Assembly (NCBI RefSeq): GCF_000372725.1
Contig: NW_005201154.1
Coordinates: 272,388-336,387 of the forward strand
Reading direction: 5' to 3'
Source of the DNA: Emiliania huxleyi CCMP1516
Lineage: Eukaryota > Haptophyta > Isochrysidales > Noelaerhabdaceae
Length of the DNA: 64,000 nt
Positions 1-9,354 of this stretch are shown one piece after another. A program made the translations under genes and the position numbers. How positions within the stretch are numbered: position 1 is the first letter of the stretch; each line of letters begins with the position of its first letter. The notes beneath the pieces were generated by a model that worked only from the letters and a program-made list of their open reading frames with translations, was not told the origin of the DNA and did no database searches.

Positions 1-417
1 CGGCGGCGAGGGAGGAGGCGGCGAGGGAGGAGGTGGTCTGGGAGGAGGCGGGGAGGGAGGAGGCGGGGAGGGCGGAGGCGGAGAGGGCGGAGGCGGAGAG
101 GGCGGCGGCGGCGACGGCGGCGGAGGCGACGGCGGTGGAGGAGAGGGTGGAGGAGGAGAGGGCGGCGGTGGGCTCGGCGGCGGCCTTGAGGGGGGCGGCG
201 GGCTCGGCGGCGGCGGCGAGGGAGGAGGTGGTGATGGGGGAAGCGGCGGCGAGGGCGGCAGCGAGGGTGGGTCAGTGTGACCGGGGTACCAGGGAGGCGG
301 GGGTGAGGGGGGCGCAGATGGCGGTTCGCACGAGAGCTTGGGGCCTCCCCTGCAGCACTGGTTCCAGGTGGCGAACCCGCGCTCGACAACACCTGCAGGG
401 GTGGGGGTGGGGGTGGT

Positions 418-456
<39 letters not shown>

Positions 457-1493
457 CGGGGTGTGTGTTTGGGGGGGGATGGCGATGGGGGGGGCGAGGG
501 GAGGAGGGGAGGGGGAGCGCAACCGGTCGTGTTCAGCTCGTAGTAAGAAGTGCGTTCGCCAACAATCGTGCTCTCCCCCACCGTCTCGTCGAAGTGACAC
601 TTTTCACCCGTTGCCTCCATGCACCGGGCGTCCGTGACGCTGGGATCCGTCTCGGCAACAAAGGTCCCCCCGCACTGCCGCGTCGATGGGTTAGAGAAGT
701 CCCTGACGTCCTCCTTGCACGCTGTCACGCGGCCGTGCGTCTCAGACACGAAGTAGAGCTGGTCGCAGCTCAAGCCTTCGTCTCGCCCGCCCTCCGCCGG
801 GTCAGAGGTTGCCCTCACGCACCCTGGCGTGAGGCAGCCGATCTTCGCTTCGCCGGGGGCGGTAGGCACATACCACTCGCACGAAGCAGTGCATGCCTCC
901 ATCGAGGGAAACCACTTCACCGTCCGCCCGGAGTAGGGGAAGCGGTTGTTGATGTTGGGCGTGCAGAGCACAAGCCGCGTCCGCGAACTCGCCACACCGT
1001 AGCAAGTGAGGGGGTCGGACGGCGGCGACGGCGGCGACGATGGCGGCGACGGCGGATCGGACGGTTTGGGAGGAGCGCGGGGCGGGGATTGAGGAGGAAC
1101 CGGCTGCGATGGGAACGCTCCGACGATAGGAGTTGCCAAAGCGATCCGCGTGACGAGCGCGGCTGCGCCGCCGCCGCCCATGCCGACGACCGCGAGGAAG
1201 GCGATGAAGATGCTGAGCAGGTGGGGCTGGAGGAGGCGGCCGGGGACGCAGTGATACGAGTCGAGCGAGGGCTTCCTGGCCCGCCTCTGGGGCGAGAGCG
1301 GCGTACCCTGAGCAGGCAGACACGGCCGAGCGAGTGAGTCGGGCGCGGTCTCCGCAGGCGCCGCCTCCGGCAGGGATGGGCAGCGCGCCTCTGCGCCGGC
1401 GAGGGCCCCAAAGCTGTTGGCGCCGCCGATCGGGCTGGCGGCCTTGGAGGAGTACGTCTCGGACTTGACTGGGATCTTGCGCAAGGTCACCAT
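1..1493 (-). CDS. Signal-anchored Pro-rich/Cys-rich surface protein (5' part; runs off the window)
   Basis: Read on the minus strand from ATG at 1493 (MVTLRKIPVKSETY). A cytosolic tail of about 95 residues ends in RRARKPSLDSYHC. One hydrophobic segment follows (LLSIFIAFLAVVGMGGGG), then a PPSPP linker and a Cys-containing extracellular domain (MEACTASCEWYVP, CDQLYFVSETHG, TDARCMEATGEKCHF). An intron at 393-523 (GT donor, AG acceptor) removes an (AC)n tract and Pro codons. The next exon (ATWNQCCRGGPKLSC) leads into a long PPSPPPP region encoded by the GGAGGAGGCGG repeats at 1-270, and the frame stays open to the window edge. The positive-inside charge pattern suggests type II topology in the secretory system. 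The family is not recognised, but the plan matches the N-terminus of the glycosidase at 41308-45211. The opposite-strand reading frame here is only a by-product of the low-complexity sequence. Confidence 0.72.
419..452. repeat. (GT)n microsatellite inside the intron
   Basis: About 16 GT units. They lie inside the 393-523 intron of the Pro/Cys-rich gene, so they are probably not translated. Confidence 0.9.
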
Positions 1494-2514
1494 CCAATCG
1501 CGGTGCAAAGCTCGCCGAGCGCTCGGGTGAGCCGAGGCGTGCACGCGCGAGAGGGAGGAGGGAAGGCTGCGGAGAGAACTTGCCGCCGCGGCGGGCGTCT
1601 CTGCCGTAGCTTTGTTGTCCGCGCGGCGAGCGGTATGGACCTCGGAGCCGCGAGCATCGCAATCAAGGAGACCGTCTGCGATCACCATTGAGATGCGCCT
1701 GCGGCAGGGCGGCCAGGCGAGGGTGAGCGGCGATGAGAGAAGCACGGTCGGTCGTCGGGTGAGGAGTGACGCTCTCGAGGGCGGCGGCGGCGGCGGCGGC
1801 GGTGCAGAGGCGAACCCCGGCGGCCTCCGCTCCGACAACGTCGCGCTTGGGTTGCTGTTTCGAACTCAAGGAAGCAAATAAAAAAAATTCTTCCTTCGGG
1901 GACACACGATTCCAGAAATGGTTGTGTCCCCGCTCCTCGCTCGCCCGGGCGGAGGGCATGGCCGCGGAGGAGGCGAGTGCACGCTGCCAGGCCTTCCGCA
2001 GACAGCCTCTTGGGCAGACTGAGGGTCGGCTTTGCGTGGCGTGGCCCGTACGCTGCGCTGCGCAAAGCTGCGTATGCGGAGGGAGCATCCTGTGCTTCCA
2101 CCGGGAAGTGCGCACCTCCTGCAGCTGGTGGAAGGCCGTGCCGCCGCTCGCCTGCTCCGTGGACAGGGCAGGGAGGCGGCGCCGCAGCGCCGCAGCGTCC
2201 GCTGCACGCCGGTGCAGCACTCTGCTGCCTGGTGGGCAGCATGCTGGTGCTGTGCGCGGTGTTTGCGAGGCGGCTTTGGCGTTGTTCTGCCAGCCGAGGC
2301 GAGTGGCGCGAGGCACGCGAGGCGCCGCGCGTGGCCCGGATGGCGCCTGAGAGCGCGCTCGATGAGCCAGCCGGCGCGGCGCGAGCGCCGTGCAAGCTGG
2401 CACATCGTCTGCATGCTGCCGTCGATTCTCTGGTCGACGGCGGTCAATCTCACGATTGTCGATCAAAACCGGCGGGCTTTGTGACGCCGTTTACGCAATC
2501 GTTTTTTGGCCTCG

Positions 2515-2600
2515 CTTTCTCTTTGAGCTTAGCCTTCGATGTTATGAAAACAAACGCAAGGCGGACATGGCATATCGCTCTTTCTCTTTTGCTTGGTTTT
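2515..2600 (-). repeat. Interspersed repeat R2, inverted copy
   Basis: Contains GAGCTTAGCCTTCGATGTTA followed by a segment rich in ACAAACGCAAGGCGGACATGG. The reverse complement recurs at 4085-4230 and 25180-25290, and the same strand recurs at 59235-59300. It is a diverged interspersed family. Confidence 0.8.
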
Positions 2601-2709
2601 ATTTTGTTTTTTCGTTTGCGAAGCGACAGAGGGGGGGGCGGGCGGGCGCTAACTATGGGCAACTACATGTCGAAGGTTCGAGGACGACTACTCGCCGCCT
2701 GGGTCGTTT

Positions 2710-3300
2710 GGGGCGCGCACCTTGTGATTTTTGGGTCAAAATCGTCCCGATTTCATAATGTTCGTTCGTACGTGCATCCGCGGCGCCCAGCGCGGTGCCA
2801 GCGGCTCCCATACCTCTAAGAGGCCACCCACCTCCGTATAGACCCTTATATCCGCGGTTTACGCCCAATAGAGGCAGCTGCAAGAGGGCCCGGACGGGCA
2901 CTGCGGCACACACTGCTCGCTGCTCGGCCATGCGGTAGCGTCTGGTGATGCCGCCCCTGCGCGGGCGGGGGCGTCTCGCTCGGCAGCAACTGCGCCGCGC
3001 AGCGCAGGTTCGAGGGTCGCGGTGGGTGGGTGCACTGGAAGACGTAGCGGTCGAGAAAGCGCTCAGCGACCGCTACGTCTCGAGGATGGAGCCGTCGCGC
3101 GGACCCGACCGGCCGACCGGCAGTAGCAGCAGGCGCCGGAGGGCGCGGGAGGCAGCGGCGACACCTCGGGCCAGAAGCGCGAGCCCTAGGCTGGTGAGGG
3201 GGCCCGCTCATGCGTAAACGGCTCTGGGACTTAGCTAAATCGCGCATCGAAATCGGGACGATTTTGCCAGGGCACCGTCACAAGGTGCGGCTCCGTCGAG
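2710..3300. repeat. About 590 bp element with inverted-repeat ends
   Basis: The left end (about 2716-2757) carries GCACCTTGTG and CAAAATCGTCCCGATTTC. The right end (about 3248-3292) carries the reverse complements GAAATCGGGACGATTTTG and CACAAGGTGC in mirrored order. The interior has no recognisable transposase, so this resembles a non-autonomous element. A perfect 13-bp hairpin (3041-3079) lies inside it. Confidence 0.55.
3041..3079. repeat. Perfect 13-bp hairpin
   Basis: GACGTAGCGGTCG at 3041-3053 pairs perfectly with CGACCGCTACGTC at 3067-3079 across a 13-nt loop. Function unknown. Confidence 0.85.
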
Positions 3301-3604
3301 GACCGGGCGCGCCCCTTACCCGGCGCGGCGTAGGTCCCACTCTGACGTATAGAGGGGAGGCACGGACAACGGCCCAATTCATCAATTCCACTCATCTTCT
3401 GGTGCCTAGCCCCGTGCAGCGGCGGTCCGGCAGGCTGCCCCCAAGGCCCCCTGGGCCGCTGCGGGTTTTGGAGTTATGCTTTGGCACAGCTTCGGCGATG
3501 GCGGCCCCTCTCTGGGGCTTGCATAGGCGGGGAGTCTCCCCCGCTGGTCTCCTCATTCCCTTTTTTCTTTTTCTTTTGAGAGCAGGACGCCGGGTTTGTC
3601 TTGT

Positions 3605-3716
3605 ATGTGCGTGTCGGGCCGGGGTGTGGGCGAGGGGCAGAAGGGGCGGGGGCGTGCGGGGCAGAGTGCGTGTCGGGCCGGGGTGTGAGCGAGGGGCGGG
3701 GGCGTGCGGGGCAGAG
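3605..3716. repeat. Tandem duplication, two units
   Basis: Two imperfect units of about 50-60 bp, each starting TGCGTGTCGGGCCGGGGTGT and ending GCGTGCGGGGCAGAG. The first unit has a short insertion. Confidence 0.85.
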
Positions 3717-4084
3717 GCCCAACGTCGGGCGGCTTGTCGGGGTCCGGAGCATTCGAGGGGGGAACGAGGAGGGGGGAATGGGCGGTCGGCGATGGAGTAT
3801 GATGCAACCGGGCGTACGGGGTAGCCGTCACTTTCCTGCCTCACAAGGGCGGGGCTGTCCCGGAAAGTGAGAAACGCCGGGCAGCGTGACGCATCAACGA
3901 AACCTCCCATACGTGTCGTGGGGCTCCTCCTTCGCTGTCCCATCTCCTCATCTCTTTCCCGCCTGGGCGGGGCAGCGGGTGGGCGCGCGGTGAGGCGTGG
4001 CGTGTGAGTGTGTGCGACTGCAACGACGGACCGCTCGCAAGAGACCATTGGGTTTGTACTATTAACAACGAAGGCGCTCAAAAA

Positions 4085-4230
4085 AAAATACTCGGGCTGT
4101 TGCCGTCCCAAACTGTCACTGCGGGTGTGCGGCGAGTGTGCGGGATGTCTGTGGGCCCGAGAGCGATATGCCATGTCCGCCTTGCGTTTGTTTCGTAACA
4201 ACATCGAAGGCTAAGCTCAATAAAAAAGGC
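4085..4230 (+). repeat. Interspersed repeat R2
   Basis: Shares CTGTTGCCGTCCCAAACTGTC, a GGGTGTGCGGGATGTCT block and ATCGAAGGCTAAGCTCAA with 25180-25290. Parts recur inverted at 2515-2600, 24130-24190 and 59235-59300. Confidence 0.8.
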
Positions 4231-4254
4231 AGATCTGCGACTCTGTCCTCGTCC

Positions 4255-4316
4255 CGGGACCCTGTCCTTCTCCCACCCCTTGTTTGGTGTGTCCGTTTTA
4301 TTTATTTATTTATTCT
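4255..4316 (+). mobile_element. Retroelement 3' tail, (TTTA)n-ended
   Basis: Ends GTGTCCGTTTTATTTATTTATT. The same tail closes the LINE copies at 29320-29655, 40979-41111 and 54375-55690. The body upstream of the tail (CCTGTCCTTCTCCCACCCC) instead matches the inverted copy at 36122-36182, so two different bodies share one 3' end. Confidence 0.7.
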
Positions 4317-5093
4317 GTCCTCGTCCGATTGTATCTTTTTTCTTTCTTTCTTAAAAGGGAATGTACTTAAGAGCTACATACACTGAAAAGACAAACAAAA
4401 ACACTCTCTCTCTCTGAAAAGTGGCCCGACGGCCGCCCCAAATGACGTGTGAGTGCTAGAGTTGTTTGGTATTGCTAAATAAAAATCTCCGCCCCGACGC
4501 TTTCGAGGCGCTCTACGACGGGGGCTCGGGCTCGTGTGGTACGGGTGGGATTCCTTTTCGGGGGGCGGCGCCTTCTTCTAGGCGCTCTTGACACAACAAG
4601 AGGGGTGTAGCAGTGTAGGTAGGGTAGAAAGGTGAAGAACAGCCCCCCCCGCAAGGCGCGCGATACACAAGAACAGCCAGGCTCGGACTGGACACCAACG
4701 CGGTATGGGTGGACGCAAGACAGATGATGACGACACGCACGAGCGACACACAGACACAAATAAGCTCAAATTGTGTGGTGCTTGACATGAAATAATAAAT
4801 AAAAAAGCCGCGCACACAACTCAGCCTCTCGGCCGCATGCACAGGCGCCTCTCACTCCGCCGCTCGCGCCGCCAAGCGCGAAGAGACGTGCAGAGAACTG
4901 AGCAGCGAGCGCGAAGGTGTCTCAAAGTGGTCTCAAGTGTCTCCAAAGTGACAAAAAAACTCTCCTCTCTCCAAAGTGTCTCAAACTCGAATCGTCGACC
5001 CAACGCGGCCAAAGGATATCCACCTCGAGAACCTCGAGAGAGAGAATCGTCGATCGAATCATGTGTATTTCACACACCACACACGCCAGCGCG

Positions 5094-6422
5094 ATGCGCC
5101 GCACCAGTCCTCCAGGCAAGAAATTGAGCACGCTGCCTCGAATCGAGTCCTCGACCGTCGGCCTCGATAGCATCGAGGCTGCCGCCGATGCGGAGCATCG
5201 AGCGGCGGCTCGGCGCGAGATGCCGGGCGGACCTGCGTGGAGGGAGGCAGCGGAGCGCGCGTCGGCGGGCGGGAGCTGCGAGTTGGCCCTCATCGAACGC
5301 GGGCTCGACGACGCCGACGTCATCGCACTCGTCGCTTCGCTGCAGCGGGAGGCGGCCGGCTCCGCTCTGACTGGCAGTCGGCCCATCAACAACGTCACGT
5401 CGCTCGACCTGCGAGGGAACGCCATCGGCGACGCCGGCGCGGCCGCCCTCTCCGGCCTGCTGCGCGGCGAGGGATGCGCCATCTGCACCCTCCGACTGTG
5501 GGGGAATCGGATCGGCGACGAGGGTGAGCGAGACACCTCTCCCGCGGCTCCGAACCGTTGCATGTCTCACTGTGTGTGGCGGGGTCGGGGTCACGCGCGT
5601 GTGGGACTTCCGACAGCACACTTCCCTCCCTCTGCGACTGCCTCTTCTGCCGTGTGCTCTCCCGCGTCTCTGAGCTGCCTCTTCTGCCGTCCTCTCCAGG
5701 CGGTGCCGCGCTGGTGTCTGCTCTCGCCCGTCCAAACTCGAGCCTGACCAGCCTCGACCTCGGCAAGCAAGGCCAGCCGGTGGGAGATGCGGTCGCCGCC
5801 GCACTCGCCTCCTCGCTGCCGCGCTGCGCGTGCCGCTGCAGCCGCGAAACCTCTCCCACAGCTTGTCGGATCAGCACCCACAGCGGCCCTGCACAGGTGC
5901 GTGCCCGCTGCAGACGCTTGACCTTCGCTACTGCGGCATGACGGACAAGGGCGCGCTGCCCCTCGCCGCCGCCTTGCCACGGCGCCGCGCCCTCCGGGCC
6001 CCTTCGACGAGGACACCGCCATCTCTCGGCCAACCTCGGGCCAGCTCGAGCCAGCGAACCTAGGTGCCGCGCCCTCCGCTTCCTCGACGTGCGCTACAAC
6101 GCGATCGGCGCGACCGGCGCCACGGCGCTCGCCGTCGCCCTCGGCCGGGCAGACAGCGCGCTGCGTGTCTGGGTCACGTCGAACGCGTACAATGACCAGG
6201 ACGCCGCCGACCTCTGACCTGAGATAGCCCGAGATGGCCCGAGATGACCCGAGATTACAATGACCAGGACGCCGCCGACCTCGCCGCGCTGCTGTCTGTC
6301 GACCCGACGACGGCGCCGCTCGCCGAGAGGGGCGAGATGACTCGAGACCACACGAGAGACCACCCGAGATGACCTGAGGTTAGGCGCCGCTCGCCGAGGG
6401 CCAAGAGCGGCTCTGGTTTTAG
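5094..6422 (+). CDS. Leucine-rich-repeat (ribonuclease-inhibitor/NLRC type) protein
   Basis: Six exons: 5094-5523, 5700-5822, 5897-5981, 6064-6199, 6268-6312, 6384-6422, about 285 residues. An in-frame ATG at 5061 would add 11. The repeats are plain: NNVTSLDLRGNAIGDAGAAAL, SLTSLDLGKQGQPVGDAV, PLQTLDLRYCGMTDKGALPL, ALRFLDVRYNAIGATGATAL. Such solenoids usually bind proteins, and the target is unknown. Donors are GT, GC, GC, GA and GC. Each of the later introns starts with a copy of the following exon. The copy around the GA-AG intron (6200-6267) is an exact 27-bp repeat (6188-6214 and 6256-6282) separated by a 10-bp-period array. If that intron is not spliced, translation ends at TGA 6215. Confidence 0.75.
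6215..6255. repeat. 10-bp intronic minisatellite
   Basis: Four units of the type CCCGAGATGG lying between two exact 27-bp copies of exon sequence. Confidence 0.85.
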
Positions 6423-7207
6423 GCTGCGCCCCAGCCGGGCAACAGGCCAGGTAGGGGGGGGCAACCTCGACAGGTTGCCCCTGCGTTCCCCCTCTTTACG
6501 TTTGACTAGTGTTCATGTCCGCGCCACTGAGCACTGTCTCTCTGGAGTACACATGACAGAGGTAGAGTAACTTGTACGTGGTGACGCGTCGCGACAGTAT
6601 GTGCCATGCAGTATAGTCGCAATCATCGCATGTTTAATGTAATGAATGTTTTTATTGTGACGGCTGACGGAGGTCGCGGGGCGCTAGCGGCTAGCCGTAA
6701 AGTCTAAGAAGAGGTCGGCTGCTCGATCGACGAGCAAGCACTGAACCGACCGACCGATCGTGGCGTACGTAGCTAGCGATCGCGCGCCCTGCAAGAGGGG
6801 GGGGTCAGCGACGGCCGACGCGTGCCGGATGGAGTCCGGCCGCGGGTGACTAGGGAAGTTCGCTCAGGATGTGTGGGGCAGCCCCGTTGGCTGAGTGTCT
6901 TGTCTTGTGGTTCTGTGTGTCGCTCCTGTGTGACCGTCACCGCCCGTCCCGCGTCCACCCATACCGCGTTGGTGTCCCAGTCGTTGGTCGGACTGTGTTT
7001 CGCCTTCCTATTCGGGGGGGTCGCGAGTCGCGGGATTCCTGTATCTCCCAATGGAGCACGGCGGCGATATGTGTATGGCGTCGGTTCATTAGAGATAATG
7101 AATATCATCCATCCAAAACATAGAGGATCACAACGTTGCTGTCTGGATCTCGCCGACACCGCCGTCGCGGTCACCCCCGCTGTGGCGGCGCTCTGCGGCG
7201 GTGGCCG
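6423..7207. other. Intergenic interval
   Basis: No gene seen. Around 6940-6985 it shares a 25-bp block (GTCCACCCATACCGCGTTGG and on) with the inverse strand of 4690-4714. Small palindromic stretches occur at 6685-6700 and 6740-6780. Confidence 0.6.
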
Positions 7208-7825
7208 ATGCGGTTTTGTGCCCCCGCCCGTGCCGTCCTCAGCCTGCTCATGACTATGCCAGTGTACTCGACGGCAGGCGTAGTACCAGCCGCAGACCCG
7301 ACCCGGGAGGAAGGCGGCAGCCATGTGCGTTCACTGCAGTCGAGACCGTGTCGCAGGCATTGCCCTTGGGAACAAGAACCCTGGTCCACAAAATGCGATT
7401 GGGTAGGCTGCAGCGGCTGCTCGGAATGCAGCACGACTCTGCCATCCCCTATACCGCCACTGCTCTTGCCGCCCTCGTCCTCGCCAGTCTGTAGACAGAC
7501 GTGCATTATGGCCCTAAAGTTTTCTTGGTCCACCAAGTGCGAGTGGCCAGATTGCAGCGGCTGCTCAGAATGCCGCATACCGCCGCCGGCCCCGCCATCT
7601 CCAATGCCGCCACCGCTACCATTGCCGCCACCCTCGCCGCCGCCACTGCCTCCGCCTCTCATTTGTGTCACACCACGCGGAACGCATCTCCATCGCTTCG
7701 GTGAAGGGGGTGAACCGTGCCATCCTCGATCGCCGTGCAAAGCTCGCTTCCGAGCTCTCACGCCGCGCGTAGTTAGGGGCCTAGAGAACACAACCCCCTC
7801 TCTCTTGTCTCCCAGTATGCAGTAA
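7208..7825 (+). CDS. Secreted protein with two WSTKC-x-W-CSGCSEC modules and Pro-rich linkers
   Basis: Start ATG 7208 chosen because it begins a signal peptide (MRFCAPARAVLSLLMTMPVY, likely cleaved after STA). The mature part holds two copies of a Cys module, WSTKCDWVGCSGCSEC and WSTKCEWPDCSGCSEC. Each is followed by a Pro/Leu/Ser-rich linker (LPSPIPPLLLPPSSS and PPAPPSPMPPPLPLP). The Cys spacing suggests a small disulfide-knotted or metal-binding fold, and I do not know the family. The last roughly 35 residues are encoded by an interspersed repeat (7712-7826) that also occurs at 27686-27795 and 38985-39150, so the C-terminus has probably been captured from a repeat. About 205 residues, no intron needed. 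Confidence 0.65.
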   Translation: MRFCAPARAVLSLLMTMPVYSTAGVVPAADPTREEGGSHVRSLQSRPCRRHCPWEQEPWSTKCDWVGCSGCSECSTTLPSPIPPLLLPPSSSPVCRQTCIMALKFSWSTKCEWPDCSGCSECRIPPPAPPSPMPPPLPLPPPSPPPLPPPLICVTPRGTHLHRFGEGGEPCHPRSPCKARFRALTPRVVRGLENTTPSLLSPSMQ

Positions 7826-7826
7826 G
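7712..7826 (-). repeat. Interspersed repeat R3
   Basis: Contains CCATCCTCGATCGCCGTGCA, GCTCGCTTCCGAGCTC and GGGGCCTAGAGAACAC. The reverse complement is at 27686-27795, and a diverged copy in that same orientation is at 38985-39150. Confidence 0.85.
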
Positions 7827-7926
7827 CTAAAAGTACCCCCGGGCACGGGGGGACAGGCGCGCCTCGTGCATTTCCAAATAGTCGTGCGTCCCATCACATC
7901 GGCCAAGCGGGGCGCCCGTGGAATTC

Positions 7927-8884
7927 ATGTTGACCGCGGAAAAGGGTCGCGGGCCTCGTCGCGGCGCCACGGCGCTCCTTGTGGGCGCAGGCCTCGTCAC
8001 TGGCGCCGTGCTCTCCTCCGCCCCTGTCCCCAAGCCGGCAATCATTGAGTACTTTGCGCGCGCGCTTGGCCTCGAGCCGTTTGGCCCGCAGTGCACCTCA
8101 AGGATGCCCCCCCTGTACGAGCCACACGCAATGCCCAGCATAAACCTCGAGGCCGAGTCGAAAGCGCCCGACTTTAGCCTCTCATCTCTCCACGACGACG
8201 GCCTCGTCTCGCTCTCCGAGCTCCTCAAGACAAAGCCGGTGGTCCTCGAGCTCGGATCCGCCACCTGACCCTTCACGGTGCCGACGCTGCCGTACGTGAG
8301 CGAGCTGCGAGCCGAGTACGGGGACGCGTTCTGGTGCGCCCGAGTCAACGGCGCATGTGTCCAGAGACTGCTCACCCGTGCGCCTCCAACGGCAGGTACG
8401 TCTTTGTGTATATCCCAGAGGTGCACCCGATGTGGGGCGTGCACCCCTACGTGGGCGAGATCCTGCCCGCCGAGCAGGAGTACCCGGGCGGCATCCTCGC
8501 CCAGGCGCTGACCATGGAGGAGCGCAAGGTGGCGGCGAAGACGCTGGAGGCAATGGAGCCCGGCGCCTTTGACTATATCTTGATGGACTCCCTCCCGGCC
8601 GTGGGCGAGGAAGGCCTGGACAAGGCGGGCACCTACAACCCCACCTGGTGCTCGTATGGCACCGCCCCCAACCCGGGGTGGGTGATCTCGATGGACGGAA
8701 CGGTCCCGCTCGCAGCAGCTCCAAGCAAGAGAAAGCCGCATTCGGATCAGCTCGTTTATTCCGGTTGCCATAGGTCGAGATCGCCCAGCTCTTCTTTGGG
8801 CACGGCATGCCAGATGTGCCCTTTGAGGAGGGCATGGCGGCACTGAAGGCGGCAATGGATCCGCTCGTCGGTCGGCCCTTTTAG
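7927..8884 (+). CDS. Iodothyronine-deiodinase-like selenoprotein (thioredoxin fold), UGA = Sec
   Basis: Exons 7927-8333, 8396-8702, 8774-8884, about 274 residues if TGA at 8266-8268 is read as selenocysteine. An N-terminal membrane anchor (TALLVGAGLVTGAVLSSAP) precedes KAPDFSLSSL. Next comes the catalytic motif, LELGSAT-[TGA]-PFTVPTL, equivalent to the deiodinase GSxT-U-PP motif. After intron 1 (W codon split TG|G) the family motif YVFVYIPEVHPMWGV appears. The last exon (VEIAQLFFGHGMPDVPF) ends at TAG 8882. Coding similarity on both sides of the TGA and a good SECIS in the 3' flank argue against a true stop. Deiodinases reductively remove iodine from iodothyronines. In algae the substrate is unknown, and a peroxiredoxin-like redox role is equally possible. 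Start: the first ATG before the anchor. Confidence 0.85.
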
Positions 8885-8937
8885 GCATCTAGCCCTGGAT
8901 GCTCTCGCACGCGGCTCCCAGCTCGCGACGGAAGCGC

Positions 8938-8990
8938 ATGATCGCTGCTGCCCAATGCCGCGGCCGCGCGGATGGCAGCGCAGCGTGAGG
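8938..8990 (+). promoter_or_regulatory. Candidate type II SECIS element
   Basis: 54 nt after the stop codon. ATGA at 8938-8941 faces TGAG at 8986-8989 (the non-Watson-Crick quartet). CGCTG/CTGCC pairs with GGCAG/CAGCG across a 2-nt bulge. AA at 8954-8955 follows 12 nt after ATGA, and an extra mini-stem CCGCG/CGCGG sits in the apical loop. Spacing matches the eukaryotic SECIS rule. It would recruit the Sec insertion machinery to the UGA at 8266. Confidence 0.8.
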
Positions 8991-9354
8991 TCTCTTCTCC
9001 GTCGTGGGTGCGTGCCGTGCCCTGAGCTCAGCCAGCTAGCATGGGAGAAAGAATGTGTAGCGAGCGCCTTCATGTATGTGAAGATCGATCAGACTCACGG
9101 CACAAGTCACGGCACACGGCGGGGGGGGACAACTGTCAACTCGAGAGAGACGGAGGACATGTGGGAACCGATGTGCGGCTTGCGTACAACGGAAACTGCG
9201 GCGGCGGCGGCGGTTGCCTGGCGACAGAGGCGGCGCAACCGGATTATCAACCTCGAGACCTCTCGAGAGCCCTCCAATCCAATGTGCCCCGCCCGCCGCT
9301 AGCAGCCACCAGGGTACAGCGCCGGCTAGGACAGGCACACCAGGGTACACCCCT
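8991..9354. other. Intergenic interval
   Basis: No gene seen. A CAACCTCGAGACCTCTCGAG palindromic motif lies at about 9248-9270. Confidence 0.6.

Larger units (their letters stand above)
1494..5060. other. Gene-poor, repeat-rich interval
   Basis: I see no coding region I can defend. Several frames are open because of GC content, but none shows domain continuity or splice logic. The interval holds copies of interspersed repeats, an inverted-repeat structure, a tandem duplication and a retroelement tail, listed separately. 1494-1700 is the presumed 5' flank of the upstream minus-strand gene. Confidence 0.6.

Noticed and set aside
33-1337. Long plus-strand frame rich in Ala, Glu and Arg
   Set aside because: Antisense shadow of the Pro-rich minus-strand gene; low complexity, no domain, runs through a (GT)n tract.
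1663-2819. Several 190-280 codon frames on both strands
   Set aside because: Mutually overlapping, Arg/Ala-rich, no recognisable domain or exon logic; expected by chance at this GC content.
8266-8268. TGA as a true stop making a 113-residue protein
   Set aside because: Deiodinase family sequence continues in frame beyond it and a SECIS follows the later stop.
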